A stretch of 19,030 nt of DNA from UBA3700 sp963592135. Its GTDB lineage: Bacteria; Bacillota; Clostridia; Christensenellales; UBA3700. Below the pieces are notes generated by a model. That model searched no databases. It had not been told where the DNA came from and saw only the letters and a list, made by a program, of their open reading frames with translations. Position 1 is the stretch's first letter; each line of letters begins with the position of its first letter. Positions 1-7,331 of the stretch are shown here, one piece after another. A program made the translations under genes and the position numbers. Location: positions 1-19,030 of the forward strand of contig CAVAVP010000017.1 of NCBI GenBank assembly GCA_963592135.1, in the 5' to 3' direction.

Positions 1-45
1 TTAGAAGATTATGAAAAAATATTTAGCGAAAAAATAATAATCTAA
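1..45 (+). CDS. C-terminal tail of an upstream gene (partial)
   Basis: Frame 1 is open from the first base to a TAA at 43-45 and would encode LEDYEKIFSEKIII. The other two forward frames hit stops within the first dozen or so bases. The charged, helix-like composition fits the end of a cytoplasmic protein, but 14 codons are too few to identify it. No terminator hairpin separates it from the metF promoter that follows at once, so some read-through into metF is possible. Confidence 0.45.
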   Translation, partial: LEDYEKIFSEKIII

Positions 46-52
46 TATATTT

Positions 53-82
53 TTGCTTTGTATGTGTATGCGCATTTATATT
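53..82 (+). promoter_or_regulatory. Candidate promoter of the metF operon
   Basis: A TTGCTT box (53-58) and a TATATT box (77-82) are separated by 18 nt. The spacer is almost entirely alternating purine-pyrimidine (59-75). The following leader to the ATG is about 50 nt and holds no riboswitch-like structure that I can see. A similar 18-nt element recurs at the lrp promoter (3928-3945). Confidence 0.5.
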
Positions 83-137
83 TGATTTTATGCTTGTTTC
101 TTTGTAAAATAAAACATATCACGTTAGGAGCAAACAT

Positions 138-1016
138 ATGAAAATATCCGAATTATTTAAACAAAAAAAAGCAGTATATTCGTTTGAAATATTTCCACCA
201 AAAATAGATAATGATATTTCAGTTATTTATGACACATTAGATGGTTTATCTGGATTAAAGCCAGACTATATTTCAGTTACATATTCGGCAGGCGGAAAAA
301 GCAATAATGCTAGATCTTTAGAACTTGCTTCAATAGTAAAGAATAAATACAAAGTTGAGCCACTTGCTCACTTAACTTGCATAAATTCAACTAAAGAAAA
401 AGTAGCACAGGCAATAGAAACACTAAAAGAATATGGCATTGAAAATGTACTTGCTTTAAGAGGAGATAGAATTCAAGGCTTAGAGTGTAATGATTTTAAG
501 TATGCATCGGATTTAATTCCTTTTATAAAAGAAAGAGCAGATTTTGATTTAGCAGGTGCTTGTTATCCAGAAGGACATCCAGAGTCAGAATCATTAGATG
601 TGGATATAGATAATTTAAAGAGAAAAGTGGACGCTGGTTTAACTCACTTAAATACACAACTATTCTATGATAATGATGATTTTTATAGATTCATGGATAA
701 GATAAGAGCAGCCGGTATTAACATTCCTGTTCAGGCAGGCATTATGCCACTTATTAAAAAGGCAAATGTAGATAGAACTATTCAAATGGCTGCAACAAAG
801 ATTCCTGCAAAACTATCTAGAATGATTTCAAAATTTTCAGATAACCCAGAAGCATTAATGGAAGCAGGTATTTTATACGCAACTGATCAAATTGCGGATA
901 TATTAGCCTCAGGTGCTTCAAATGGCATTCATGTTTATGTAATGAACAATGCATATGTTGCAAGAAAAATTACAGATAATGTTGTAGATTTAATTAATGG
1001 AGTAAATAAAGACTAG
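138..1016 (+). CDS. metF: 5,10-methylenetetrahydrofolate reductase
   Basis: This FAD enzyme reduces 5,10-methylene-THF to 5-methyl-THF, the methyl donor for methionine synthase. At 292 residues it is the usual bacterial MetF length. Visible family landmarks are the N-terminal YSFEIFPPK with the catalytic glutamate (E17), the VTYSAGG strand near 47-53, LALRGD (D110, the flavin-contacting aspartate position), the YPEGHPES loop near 143-150, and TQLFYD near 173-178. The ATG at 138 is chosen because AGGAG (126-130) lies 7 nt upstream. It is the first gene of a three-gene operon: its TAG stop shares a G with the GTG start of the MetH reactivation gene. Such coupling fits one dedicated supply line from methylene-THF to methionine. 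Identity is very secure. Confidence 0.96.
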   Translation: MKISELFKQKKAVYSFEIFPPKIDNDISVIYDTLDGLSGLKPDYISVTYSAGGKSNNARSLELASIVKNKYKVEPLAHLTCINSTKEKVAQAIETLKEYGIENVLALRGDRIQGLECNDFKYASDLIPFIKERADFDLAGACYPEGHPESESLDVDIDNLKRKVDAGLTHLNTQLFYDNDDFYRFMDKIRAAGINIPVQAGIMPLIKKANVDRTIQMAATKIPAKLSRMISKFSDNPEALMEAGILYATDQIADILASGASNGIHVYVMNNAYVARKITDNVVDLINGVNKD

Positions 1017-1567
1017 TGGAAATAGAAAGGCGTGAACTTTTAAGATATTTAGGTTATAAAGGACAAGAGATTAACAGTGAACTTGAAAATAAAATATCTC
1101 TTGCAATTTCTATATGTAAAAAAGAAGCACAGCCAATTCATATTTTAAGAAAATACACACTAGATATTGAAAATAGAGAGTTAAAAGGAACAGGATTAAA
1201 ACTAAAAGGCGAAAGTATATGGAAACACTTAAGTGGGTGCAGTGAGGTTTATATGGTAGCTGCAACACTTGGATTTAATCTTGAAAAAAGAATAAATAGA
1301 GCTTTTGTTGATGATGCAACTCTTGCAGTGCTTTTGGATAGTGCAGCAACTTGCGCAATAGAAAGTTATTTAGATGAAATAGAAAAAAACATTCCAGGAG
1401 AATTAACTTCAAGATATTCTTGTGGCTATGGAGATTGGGATATACAGCAGCAAAAAGAAATATGCGCGCTACTAGATACCCAAAAACAGATTGGTTTATT
1501 TGTGAATGAAGCATGTATGTTGACTCCACAAAAATCAGTAACCGCAATTATGGGGATTAAAAAATGA
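1016..1567 (+). CDS. Stand-alone methionine synthase reactivation-domain protein
   Basis: The 183-residue protein resembles the C-terminal SAM-binding activation domain of MetH, which remethylates oxidised cobalamin using S-adenosylmethionine. Visible landmarks are RYSCGYGDW (about 133-141), matching the RxSxGYxxx SAM-binding loop, followed by QQKEI and a C-terminal MLTPQKSVTAIMGI segment (168-181). That last segment is typical of domains ending in a P-x-x-S-V-x-G-x-x motif. The start is GTG at 1016, overlapping the metF TAG. A GGAG lies 13 nt upstream, so translation is probably coupled. The downstream MetH core begins inside this gene's stop codon (ATGA). The following gene lacks this domain, so the two polypeptides together make one complete MetH. 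No conventional gene symbol is firmly fixed for this split form. Confidence 0.87.
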   Translation: MEIERRELLRYLGYKGQEINSELENKISLAISICKKEAQPIHILRKYTLDIENRELKGTGLKLKGESIWKHLSGCSEVYMVAATLGFNLEKRINRAFVDDATLAVLLDSAATCAIESYLDEIEKNIPGELTSRYSCGYGDWDIQQQKEICALLDTQKQIGLFVNEACMLTPQKSVTAIMGIKK

Positions 1568-3924
1568 CAATAAGAGAAAAATTAAAAAATGAGTTTGTTG
1601 TTTTAGATGGCGCTTTTGGTACTCAACTTCAGTTGAGAGGAATGAAAGTTGGTACTATTCCTGAAACTTTGAATGTTACAAATCCAGATATGATAAAAGC
1701 TATTTATCTTGATTATGTTAATGCTGGAAGTGATGTTATCTCTGCAAATACTTTTGGTGCAAACTTTAAAAAGTTGGGCTCACATGAAGATGTTGAAAAA
1801 TGTGTCATAGCAGGACTTAAACTTGCAAGAGAAGTTGCTAAAGATAAATATGTGGCTTTGGATATAGGTCCTATAGGAGAACTTATTGAGCCTATGGGAC
1901 AAATGAAGTTTGATGAAGCATATGAAATATTTAAAGAAGTTGTAGATATTGGAAAGAATTATGCGGATTTAATCTTAATTGAAACTATGTCTGATTTATA
2001 TGAGGCTAAGGCTGCCGTTCTTGCGGCTAAGGAAAATTCAGATCTTCCTATTATTTGTTCAATGAGTTTTATGGAAACTATGAGAACTTTTACCGGAACA
2101 TCAGTTGAAGCTTTTGCTTTAACACTAACTCCTTTTGTTGATGCTCTTGGTATTAATTGCTCACTTGGTCCAAAGCAAATATTGCCTATAATGAAAGAAC
2201 TTTCTAAATGGACAGATAAACCTTTATTTATTCAAGCAAATGCAGGAATTCCTGATGCAAGAATGATTTATCCAGTAAAGGCTGATGAATTTGCTAAATA
2301 CTATGAAAAATATATAGAACTTGGCGTTAATATTTTGGGGGGTTGTTGTGGAACAACGCCGGCATATATAAAGAAAATAAAGCAACTCGTAAATAATAGT
2401 AAAATTATTAAAAGAGAAACTTATGTAAAGCCGGCAATATGTTCAGCTACTGATGTTGTGGTTTTAGATAACGATTCGATTGAAATTATCGGAGAGAGAA
2501 TCAATCCAACTGGCAAAAAATTAATGAAGCAAGCTTTACTTAATAATGATTTTGACTATATATCTAATCAGGCATTATCTCAAGTAGAGGTGGGTGCTGC
2601 TATTTTGGATGTAAATGCGGGACTTCCAGAGATAGATGAAAAAGCAACATTAACCAAAATGGTTAAACATATTCAATCAATAGTATCTGTGCCTCTTCAA
2701 ATAGATTGTGGAAAAGTGGATGCTATTGAATCAGCGCTTCGTTATTATAACGGGAAAGCTATAGTTAACTCTGTTAATGGTGAGGATAAGGTTTTAGATA
2801 GTATTTTACCTGTTGTAAAAAAATATGGTGCACTTGTTGTTGGATTAACAATAGATGAAAAGGGACTTCCTCAATCTACAAGTGAGAGAATTAAAATAGC
2901 TGAAAAGATAATAAATAGAGCAAAAGAATATGGTATAAGAGAAGAAGATATTTTAATAGACTGTCTAACTCTTACTGTTTCAGTTGAGAAAGATCAAGCT
3001 AGAAAAACACTAGACGCGATAAGCGAAATTAAGAATAAGTATTCAGTTAAATTTGTTTTAGGTGTATCAAATGTATCGTTTGGACTTCCAAATAGACAAA
3101 TAACAAACTCATCATTCTTGAAAGCAGCACTTGCTTTTGGATTAAACTTACCAATTATTAATCCAAATATACCAGAAAATATAAAGGCAATAGAAGATTT
3201 TAAAGCAACTAAAGGAGAATATGATAAAGAGTTTTTCTATGCAGAGTTTATGGATACTGTAGAAAATAACATTAATTTTGTCGTAGAAGATAAAAACCCA
3301 CCACAAAATGCAGATCAAGATATATTCTACTGTATAAAAAGAGGATTAAAAACATCAAAAATAGCATGTGCAAAATTATTAGAGAGTAATTCTCCTATAG
3401 ACGTTATAAACAACTATTTAATTCCAGCACTAAATGAAGTAGGCGACGAATATGAAAAAGGAAAACTATTTTTACCACAACTAATTGCCGCAGCTGAGAG
3501 TGCAAAAGAATGTTTTGTAGAAATAAAGAAAGTTTTACCAGCAGGGGAAAGCAATAGGGGAACAATAGTTATTGCAACGGTTAAAGGTGATATTCACGAT
3601 ATAGGCAAAAATATTGTAAAGACAGTGCTTGAAAATTATGGATATAAAATTATAGATTTAGGAAAGAATGTTGAACCACAATTAATTGTTGATACAGTTA
3701 AGGAAAACAATGTAAAACTTGTTGGATTAAGTGCTTTGATGACTACAACGGTTGGCGCAATGGAAGAGACGATTAAACTTTTAAAAGAGCAATGCCCATG
3801 GTGTAAAACGTTTGTCGGCGGAGCCGTTTTAAATCCTGATTATGCAGCCAAAATAGGCGCAACCTATTATACCAAAGATGCAAATAAGAGTGTAAAGGCT
3901 GCAAATGAGGTGTTTGGTTATTAA
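1564..3924 (+). CDS. metH: Cobalamin-dependent methionine synthase core (no activation domain)
   Basis: This enzyme transfers a methyl group from 5-methyl-THF through cobalamin to homocysteine, giving methionine. Domains in order: homocysteine-binding barrel (about 1-285) with the zinc ligands C199 (NCSLGP) and C261/C262 (GGCCGTTP); pterin-binding barrel (about 305-560) opening with GERINPTGKK; cobalamin cap and Rossmann B12 domain (about 585-786) with GDIHDIGKN, where H678 is the lower axial cobalt ligand, and the VGLSALMTTT and VGGAV motifs. At 786 residues it is far shorter than the roughly 1,230 residues of full MetH, because the reactivation domain is encoded by the gene just upstream. 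Its ATG overlaps that gene's TGA. No terminator hairpin is evident before the next promoter. Confidence 0.95.
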   Translation: MTIREKLKNEFVVLDGAFGTQLQLRGMKVGTIPETLNVTNPDMIKAIYLDYVNAGSDVISANTFGANFKKLGSHEDVEKCVIAGLKLAREVAKDKYVALDIGPIGELIEPMGQMKFDEAYEIFKEVVDIGKNYADLILIETMSDLYEAKAAVLAAKENSDLPIICSMSFMETMRTFTGTSVEAFALTLTPFVDALGINCSLGPKQILPIMKELSKWTDKPLFIQANAGIPDARMIYPVKADEFAKYYEKYIELGVNILGGCCGTTPAYIKKIKQLVNNSKIIKRETYVKPAICSATDVVVLDNDSIEIIGERINPTGKKLMKQALLNNDFDYISNQALSQVEVGAAILDVNAGLPEIDEKATLTKMVKHIQSIVSVPLQIDCGKVDAIESALRYYNGKAIVNSVNGEDKVLDSILPVVKKYGALVVGLTIDEKGLPQSTSERIKIAEKIINRAKEYGIREEDILIDCLTLTVSVEKDQARKTLDAISEIKNKYSVKFVLGVSNVSFGLPNRQITNSSFLKAALAFGLNLPIINPNIPENIKAIEDFKATKGEYDKEFFYAEFMDTVENNINFVVEDKNPPQNADQDIFYCIKRGLKTSKIACAKLLESNSPIDVINNYLIPALNEVGDEYEKGKLFLPQLIAAAESAKECFVEIKKVLPAGESNRGTIVIATVKGDIHDIGKNIVKTVLENYGYKIIDLGKNVEPQLIVDTVKENNVKLVGLSALMTTTVGAMEETIKLLKEQCPWCKTFVGGAVLNPDYAAKIGATYYTKDANKSVKAANEVFGY

Positions 3925-3927
3925 TTA

Positions 3928-3962
3928 TTGCATTGTATGCGTGTGGTATGTTAATTTATATA
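3928..3962 (+). promoter_or_regulatory. Candidate promoter of the lrp operon
   Basis: TTGTAT (3933-3938) and TATATA (3957-3962) are 18 nt apart. An overlapping TTGCAT (3928-3933) offers an alternative -35, and TATAAT (3961-3966) an alternative -10. Bases 3928-3945 match 53-70 at the metF promoter in 15 of 18 positions. The exact boxes are uncertain, but a promoter in this 69-nt gap is likely because lrp has its own GGAGG site. Confidence 0.4.
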
Positions 3963-3993
3963 TAATATATTAGTAAAATATGGAGGTATTTCT

Positions 3994-4485
3994 ATGGAAA
4001 AATTAGAAAAGAAAATTGTAGATTTATTACAAGCTGATGCAAGATATACTCCTGCAAAGTTGGCTGTTTTATTAGGCGAGGATGAAAAGACTGTCGCGAA
4101 TACAATAGCGAAACTTGAAAAGGATGGCATTATTGTAAAGTACGCTGCCATAGTTAATACTGAAAAAACAGGAGAGGATTCAGTAGACGCTTTAATAGAA
4201 ATTAAAGTTAATCCTCAACCAAGATCAGGCTATGACGCAATAGCTGAACAAATCATCAAATTTGATGAGGTTAAAAATGTTTATCTAATGAGTGGAGCTT
4301 TTGATTTGGTAGTAACAATTGAAGCTAAAACAATTAGAGAAGTTTCAATGTTCGTTAGTGATAAGTTAAGTGTTATTGAAGGTATAAAGGGTGCTTCTAC
4401 CCACTTTATTTTAAAGAAATACAAAGAAAGTGGTGTTAATTTACAATCTTCAGAAAACAACAATAGAATAGAGTTGCACGCATAA
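3994..4485 (+). CDS. Lrp/AsnC-family transcriptional regulator
   Basis: A 163-residue DNA-binding regulator of the feast/famine family, which usually senses an amino acid and works as an octamer or multiple dimers. An N-terminal winged helix-turn-helix spans about 1-50 (KKIVDLLQADARYTPAKLA, then DEKTVANTIAKLEKDGII). The C-terminal RAM ligand domain spans about 65-145, with the strand GEDSVDALIEIKV and the NVYLMSGAFDLVVTIEA core. The start has GGAGG (3982-3986) 7 nt upstream. The stop TAA overlaps the ATG of the next gene, an aminotransferase, so the two are translationally coupled. This pairing suggests that the regulator controls that enzyme or senses its substrate or product. The identity of the amino acid cannot be read from the sequence. 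Confidence 0.93.
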   Translation: MEKLEKKIVDLLQADARYTPAKLAVLLGEDEKTVANTIAKLEKDGIIVKYAAIVNTEKTGEDSVDALIEIKVNPQPRSGYDAIAEQIIKFDEVKNVYLMSGAFDLVVTIEAKTIREVSMFVSDKLSVIEGIKGASTHFILKKYKESGVNLQSSENNNRIELHA

Positions 4486-5669
4486 TGGATTATAGTAAGT
4501 ATTTAAACAAGAATGCTGCAAGCATTCAACCATCGGGAATAAGAAAATTTTTTGACATAGTAGCAGAAAGACCAGATGCTATTTCCCTTGGTGTTGGTGA
4601 ACCCGATTTTGATACTCCTTGGATTAGTAGAGAAGCAGCTATTAAAAGTATTCAAAAAGGTTTAACTCAATATACAAGTAATTTTGGTATGCCAAAACTA
4701 AGAGAATTAATTTGTAGATACTACAAAGAAAGATATGGGTTAAGTTACGATCCTAGTAAAGAGGTTTTATGCACAGTAGGAGCTTCAGAGGGAATTGATT
4801 TAACACTAAGAACTTTAGTAAGTGCAGGGGATGATGTACTTATTCCGGAGCCATCGTATGTTTCATATAAACCATGCGTAACACTAGTATCAGCAAATCC
4901 CGTGCCAATTAAGTGTAGTGCAAAAAATGAATTTAAAGTAACACTTGAGGCTTTAAAGGAAGCATATACCGAAAAAACAAAAATATTAATTCTTCCTTAT
5001 CCAAATAACCCAACTGGGGCAATAATGGAAAAAGAAGATTTAGAAAAGATAGTTGATTTTATTATAGAAAAAGATATTTTAGTATTAAGTGATGAAGTAT
5101 ATTCTGAATTAACTTATACAAAACAAGGGCATGTTTCTATTGCCTCTCTACCAAGGATGCAAGAAAGATGTGTTGTCATTAATGGTTTTTCAAAATCTTT
5201 TGCTATGACTGGGTGGAGACTTGGCTATGTTCTTGCTCCAAAAGAAATAATAAATGTTATGTATAAGATTCATCAATATGCAATTATGTGCTGTCCAACA
5301 GCTAGTCAATATGCAGGAATTGCCTCACTTGAGCATGGATTTGAGGATAACTTCTCAACAATTACGGATATGAGAGATAAATATGATATGAGAAGAAGAT
5401 TCCTAGTTTCTGAGTTTAATGCTATGGGATTAAAATGTTTTGAGCCAAAGGGAGCATTTTATGTATTCCCATGCGTAGAATCTCTAGGCATGACGGGAGA
5501 TGAGTTTGCAAATAGATTATTTAGAGAAAAGAATCTTGCCGTAGTTCCTGGAAAAGCATTTGGCGATAGCGGTGAATATTTTGTTAGAGTAAGTTATGCA
5601 TATAGCATGAAAAAACTAGAACAAGCAATAGAGATAATAAAAGATTTTGTTAAAGAAAATAAAAGATAG
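4485..5669 (+). CDS. PLP-dependent class I/II aminotransferase
   Basis: A 394-residue fold-type I aminotransferase, predicted cytoplasmic. Landmarks: LGVGEPDFDTP near 35-44, Y63 in TQYTSNFGMP, the NPTG loop at 175-178, D203 in SDEVYSEL (contacts the PLP pyridine nitrogen), the Schiff-base lysine K237 in GFSKSFAMTGWRLG, and R368 in FVRVSYA, the substrate alpha-carboxylate arginine. Length and motifs match the aspartate/aromatic/alanine-type aminotransferases of Bacillota. The substrate is not decided by sequence; methionine, aromatic or branched-chain amino acids are all possible. The gene starts inside the stop codon of the Lrp regulator with only a weak Shine-Dalgarno, so it is probably translated by coupling. 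The cyclophilin gene follows after 8 nt. Confidence 0.93.
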   Translation: MDYSKYLNKNAASIQPSGIRKFFDIVAERPDAISLGVGEPDFDTPWISREAAIKSIQKGLTQYTSNFGMPKLRELICRYYKERYGLSYDPSKEVLCTVGASEGIDLTLRTLVSAGDDVLIPEPSYVSYKPCVTLVSANPVPIKCSAKNEFKVTLEALKEAYTEKTKILILPYPNNPTGAIMEKEDLEKIVDFIIEKDILVLSDEVYSELTYTKQGHVSIASLPRMQERCVVINGFSKSFAMTGWRLGYVLAPKEIINVMYKIHQYAIMCCPTASQYAGIASLEHGFEDNFSTITDMRDKYDMRRRFLVSEFNAMGLKCFEPKGAFYVFPCVESLGMTGDEFANRLFREKNLAVVPGKAFGDSGEYFVRVSYAYSMKKLEQAIEIIKDFVKENKR

Positions 5670-5677
5670 AGGTTAAT

Positions 5678-6175
5678 ATGGCTACAAAAATACAAATAAA
5701 TTTATCTGACGGAAGAAGTATGAAGGCTGAACTTTATGAAGATGTTGCACCAATTACTGTTGCTAACTTTTTAAAGCTTGTAGATGAGAATTTTTATAAT
5801 GGATTAATATTTCATAGAGTAATTCCGGGATTTATGATTCAAGGTGGTGGAATGAATGAAACAATGGAACCAAAGGAAGCAAAGTCTATTAAAGGTGAGT
5901 TTATACAAAATGGAGTAAAAAATACTTTAAAGCATACCTTAGGTGTTTTATCTATGGCAAGGACCAGCATGCCAAATTCAGCATCTTCGCAATTCTTTAT
6001 TTGTGTCAATGATACTCCTCATTTAGATGGAGCTTATGCTGCTTTTGGTAAACTTTTAGATAAAGATAGTGAAAAGGTTGCAATAGATATATCTAATGTT
6101 AAAACAACATGTTTTGGTTGGTTTCAAGATGTTCCAAGTAAACCAATTGTTATAAAAAATATTGTAAGAATATAA
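5678..6175 (+). CDS. Cyclophilin-type peptidyl-prolyl cis-trans isomerase
   Basis: A 165-residue single-domain cyclophilin that speeds proline isomerisation during protein folding. There is no signal peptide, so it should be cytoplasmic. Active-site motifs are clear: FHRVIPGFMIQGG (catalytic Arg in the FHR, Gln in IQGG), LSMART near 89-95, SASSQFFICVNDTPHLDG, and AFGKLLD. Length is normal for bacterial single-domain forms. AGAGG (5668-5672) overlaps the aminotransferase stop codon and lies 5 nt before the ATG, so the gene belongs to the same operon. It is the last gene before a strong terminator. A functional link to the aminotransferase is not obvious; it may simply be a housekeeping gene carried at the operon end. 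Confidence 0.95.
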   Translation: MATKIQINLSDGRSMKAELYEDVAPITVANFLKLVDENFYNGLIFHRVIPGFMIQGGGMNETMEPKEAKSIKGEFIQNGVKNTLKHTLGVLSMARTSMPNSASSQFFICVNDTPHLDGAYAAFGKLLDKDSEKVAIDISNVKTTCFGWFQDVPSKPIVIKNIVRI

Positions 6176-6187
6176 AAAAGTTAATGA

Positions 6188-6230
6188 AAAAAAAGACGGA
6201 GTGGAGAAAGCTGCCGTCCTTTTTTTTTTT
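6188..6230 (+). terminator. Intrinsic terminator after the lrp-aminotransferase-cyclophilin operon
   Basis: GACGG (6195-6199) pairs with CCGTC (6214-6218). The stem is extended by the flanking A-run and T-run, and followed by eleven T residues (6220-6230). The hairpin starts about 15 nt after the cyclophilin stop. Confidence 0.85.
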
Positions 6231-6239
6231 ATTAATTCT

Positions 6240-6445
6240 ATATATGTGACAATTTGGTATTGTTTGTTCGTTTTATCATATTTGTTTGCTTTCTTATGCT
6301 TAGTTTTGTTACGCGTTTTCTCGAGACTCTAGGATGTTATATTGAGGATTTACTTGAAAGCCCTGAATGTTTTTGATGTAATTATTTTCCTTTTGTGAAC
6401 CCCGCGAAAATTTTGTTACACTTGAAGAACACAAAATAAATAACA
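6240..6445. other. Intergenic stretch with no recognisable gene
   Basis: About 200 bases lie between two terminators. I see no complete gene, tRNA or known RNA motif. The base pattern changes locally: GTTACGCG, TCTCGAGA and CCCCGCG occur among AT-rich sequence, and TTTTGTTAC appears twice (6303-6311 and 6410-6418). Two very short forward frames, 6333-6398 (ending ALNVFDVIIFLL) and 6395-6439 (VNPAKILLHLKNTK), overlap in different frames, as would be left by a decayed short gene. This could be remnant coding or mobile-element DNA, but there is no proof. Confidence 0.3.
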
Positions 6446-6480
6446 TAAAAAGAGGGAGAAAAATCTCCCTCTATTTTTTT
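6446..6480 (-). terminator. Bidirectional intrinsic terminator after the yqeY-like gene
   Basis: A perfect 9-bp stem, AGAGGGAGA (6451-6459) with TCTCCCTCT (6464-6472), encloses a 4-nt loop. On the minus strand it is followed by a run of T; on the plus strand by a run of eight T after one A. It therefore ends the leftward gene and would also stop rightward transcripts. Confidence 0.85.
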
Positions 6481-6492
6481 TATTATTGTTAA

Positions 6493-6915
6493 TTATAAAG
6501 ATCTTAAAACTTTATTAACTAAACCCATATCGCATTTTCCAGCGAAATTTGTTTTAAAATGTTTCATAACATTAGGAATAGTTTTGTCCTCAAGTTTTAG
6601 TATTTCAGCTTTAATTTCATCTTCTGACATTAATGTTGGAAGATATTTTTTAACAATTGCGATTTGAACATCAAGTTCAGCAACAGTTTCTGTTCTATTT
6701 GCCTTTACGAAAGATTCTCTTTCTTCTAAAAGTTCTTTTTCGCATTTTTGTAAAATAGAAACAATATCTGCCTCAGATAATTCTTCACCTTTGCTCCTTT
6801 TTTCAATTTGAGCAAGCATGGTTTTGTTTACAACTAAATCTAAAGCTGTAATGGCTGCTTTATTGTGTTCTTTCATGTATTGAATTTTGTCTTTCTTAAA
6901 AGTATTTATATCCAT
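6493..6915 (-). CDS. GatB/YqeY-domain protein
   Basis: A 140-residue cytoplasmic protein of the GatB/YqeY family, related to the tail domain of the amidotransferase GatB, which binds the tRNA elbow. The body is nearly all helical: the TALDLVVNKTMLAQIEKRSKGEELSEADI region (given in part), then ESFVKANRTETVAELDVQIAIVKKYLP and the closing KCDMGLVNKVLRSL. Length is typical of stand-alone YqeY proteins. The start has an AGGAGG site 5 nt upstream. Stand-alone members are common in Bacillota and are often next to rpsU, which is not present here. Their cellular role is not settled. The gene appears to be a single transcription unit flanked by terminators. Confidence 0.9.
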   Translation of the reverse strand: MDINTFKKDKIQYMKEHNKAAITALDLVVNKTMLAQIEKRSKGEELSEADIVSILQKCEKELLEERESFVKANRTETVAELDVQIAIVKKYLPTLMSEDEIKAEILKLEDKTIPNVMKHFKTNFAGKCDMGLVNKVLRSL

Positions 6916-6936
6916 ATATGCCTCCTAATTTATATA

Positions 6937-6965
6937 TTAATATTTAAAAAGAGAACCTTTGACAA
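6937..6965 (-). promoter_or_regulatory. Candidate promoter of the yqeY-like gene, inside the upstream terminator
   Basis: On the minus strand, TTGTCA (6960-6965) and TATTAA (6937-6942) are exactly 17 nt apart. The -35 lies in the loop and the spacer runs through the descending arm of the preceding gene's terminator hairpin. Confidence 0.45.
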
Positions 6966-6973
6966 GTTCTCTT
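6946..6973 (-). terminator. Intrinsic terminator after the Xre-type regulator
   Basis: AAGAGAAC (6949-6956) and GTTCTCTT (6966-6973) form a perfect 8-bp stem with a 9-nt loop, followed on the minus strand by a T-run. It begins only a few bases after the regulator's stop codon. Confidence 0.75.
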
Positions 6974-6977
6974 GGTG

Positions 6978-7184
6978 TTAATATTCTTTTGTATAACCTA
7001 ACAGTTCGTCTGTTGTTACTCCCAAGAGTTTTGCTATTTCTACAAGACATTCTAAAGATGGCTCAGCGCCGCCTTGTTCATAGTGAGATATTGTTCTTTG
7101 TGATAAACCTAATAAACCAGCAAGTTCTGTTTGAGATAACTTTTTAGATTTGCGAAGTTTTTTTAGATTATTACGAAAATCCAT
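6978..7184 (-). CDS. Small Xre/Cro-CI-type HTH regulator
   Basis: A 68-residue protein consisting almost entirely of one helix-turn-helix domain: FRNNLKKLRKSKKLSQTELA, LLGLSQRTISHYEQGGAEPS, then ECLVEIAKLLGVTTDELLGY. The order LSQTELA, SQRTISHYEQG and P-S-LECLVEIAKLL is classical for HTH_3 (Cro/CI) domains. There is no partner domain, so it probably dimerises through the HTH and binds a short palindrome. It has its own good promoter and its own terminator. It diverges from a frameshifted membrane-protein gene whose promoter carries a 20-nt palindrome (7312-7331). Control of that gene, or self-control, is a reasonable inference. No toxin partner is seen. Confidence 0.92.
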   Translation of the reverse strand: MDFRNNLKKLRKSKKLSQTELAGLLGLSQRTISHYEQGGAEPSLECLVEIAKLLGVTTDELLGYTKEY

Positions 7185-7218
7185 AATTGTCTTGTTCCTT
7201 TTTTTTGTAATCTACTAA

Positions 7219-7247
7219 AGTATAGCAAAGAAAAAATATTTTGTCTA
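7219..7247 (-). promoter_or_regulatory. Promoter of the Xre-type regulator
   Basis: On the minus strand TAGACA (7242-7247) and TATACT (7219-7224) are 17 nt apart, both close to consensus. An AAGGAA ribosome site follows before the ATG at 7184. Confidence 0.65.
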
Positions 7248-7311
7248 TGAAAAAATTAGAAAGATTATGCTTAAATAAATGTGAAATCGATTACTCAATT
7301 TAAATCTATAC

Positions 7312-7331
7312 TTTGGAAAAATTTTACCAAA
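7312..7331. promoter_or_regulatory. Imperfect 20-nt palindrome, candidate operator
   Basis: TTTGG(A)AAAATTTT(A)CCAAA matches its own reverse complement at 18 of 20 positions. It overlaps the -35 box of the rightward promoter (7324-7329), the classic position for a repressor site. It lies in the gap between the Xre regulator and the membrane-protein gene. Confidence 0.4.

Noticed and set aside
83..137. SAM or cobalamin riboswitch before the metF operon
   Set aside because: The leader is about 50 nt, AT-rich and without stems long enough for either riboswitch.
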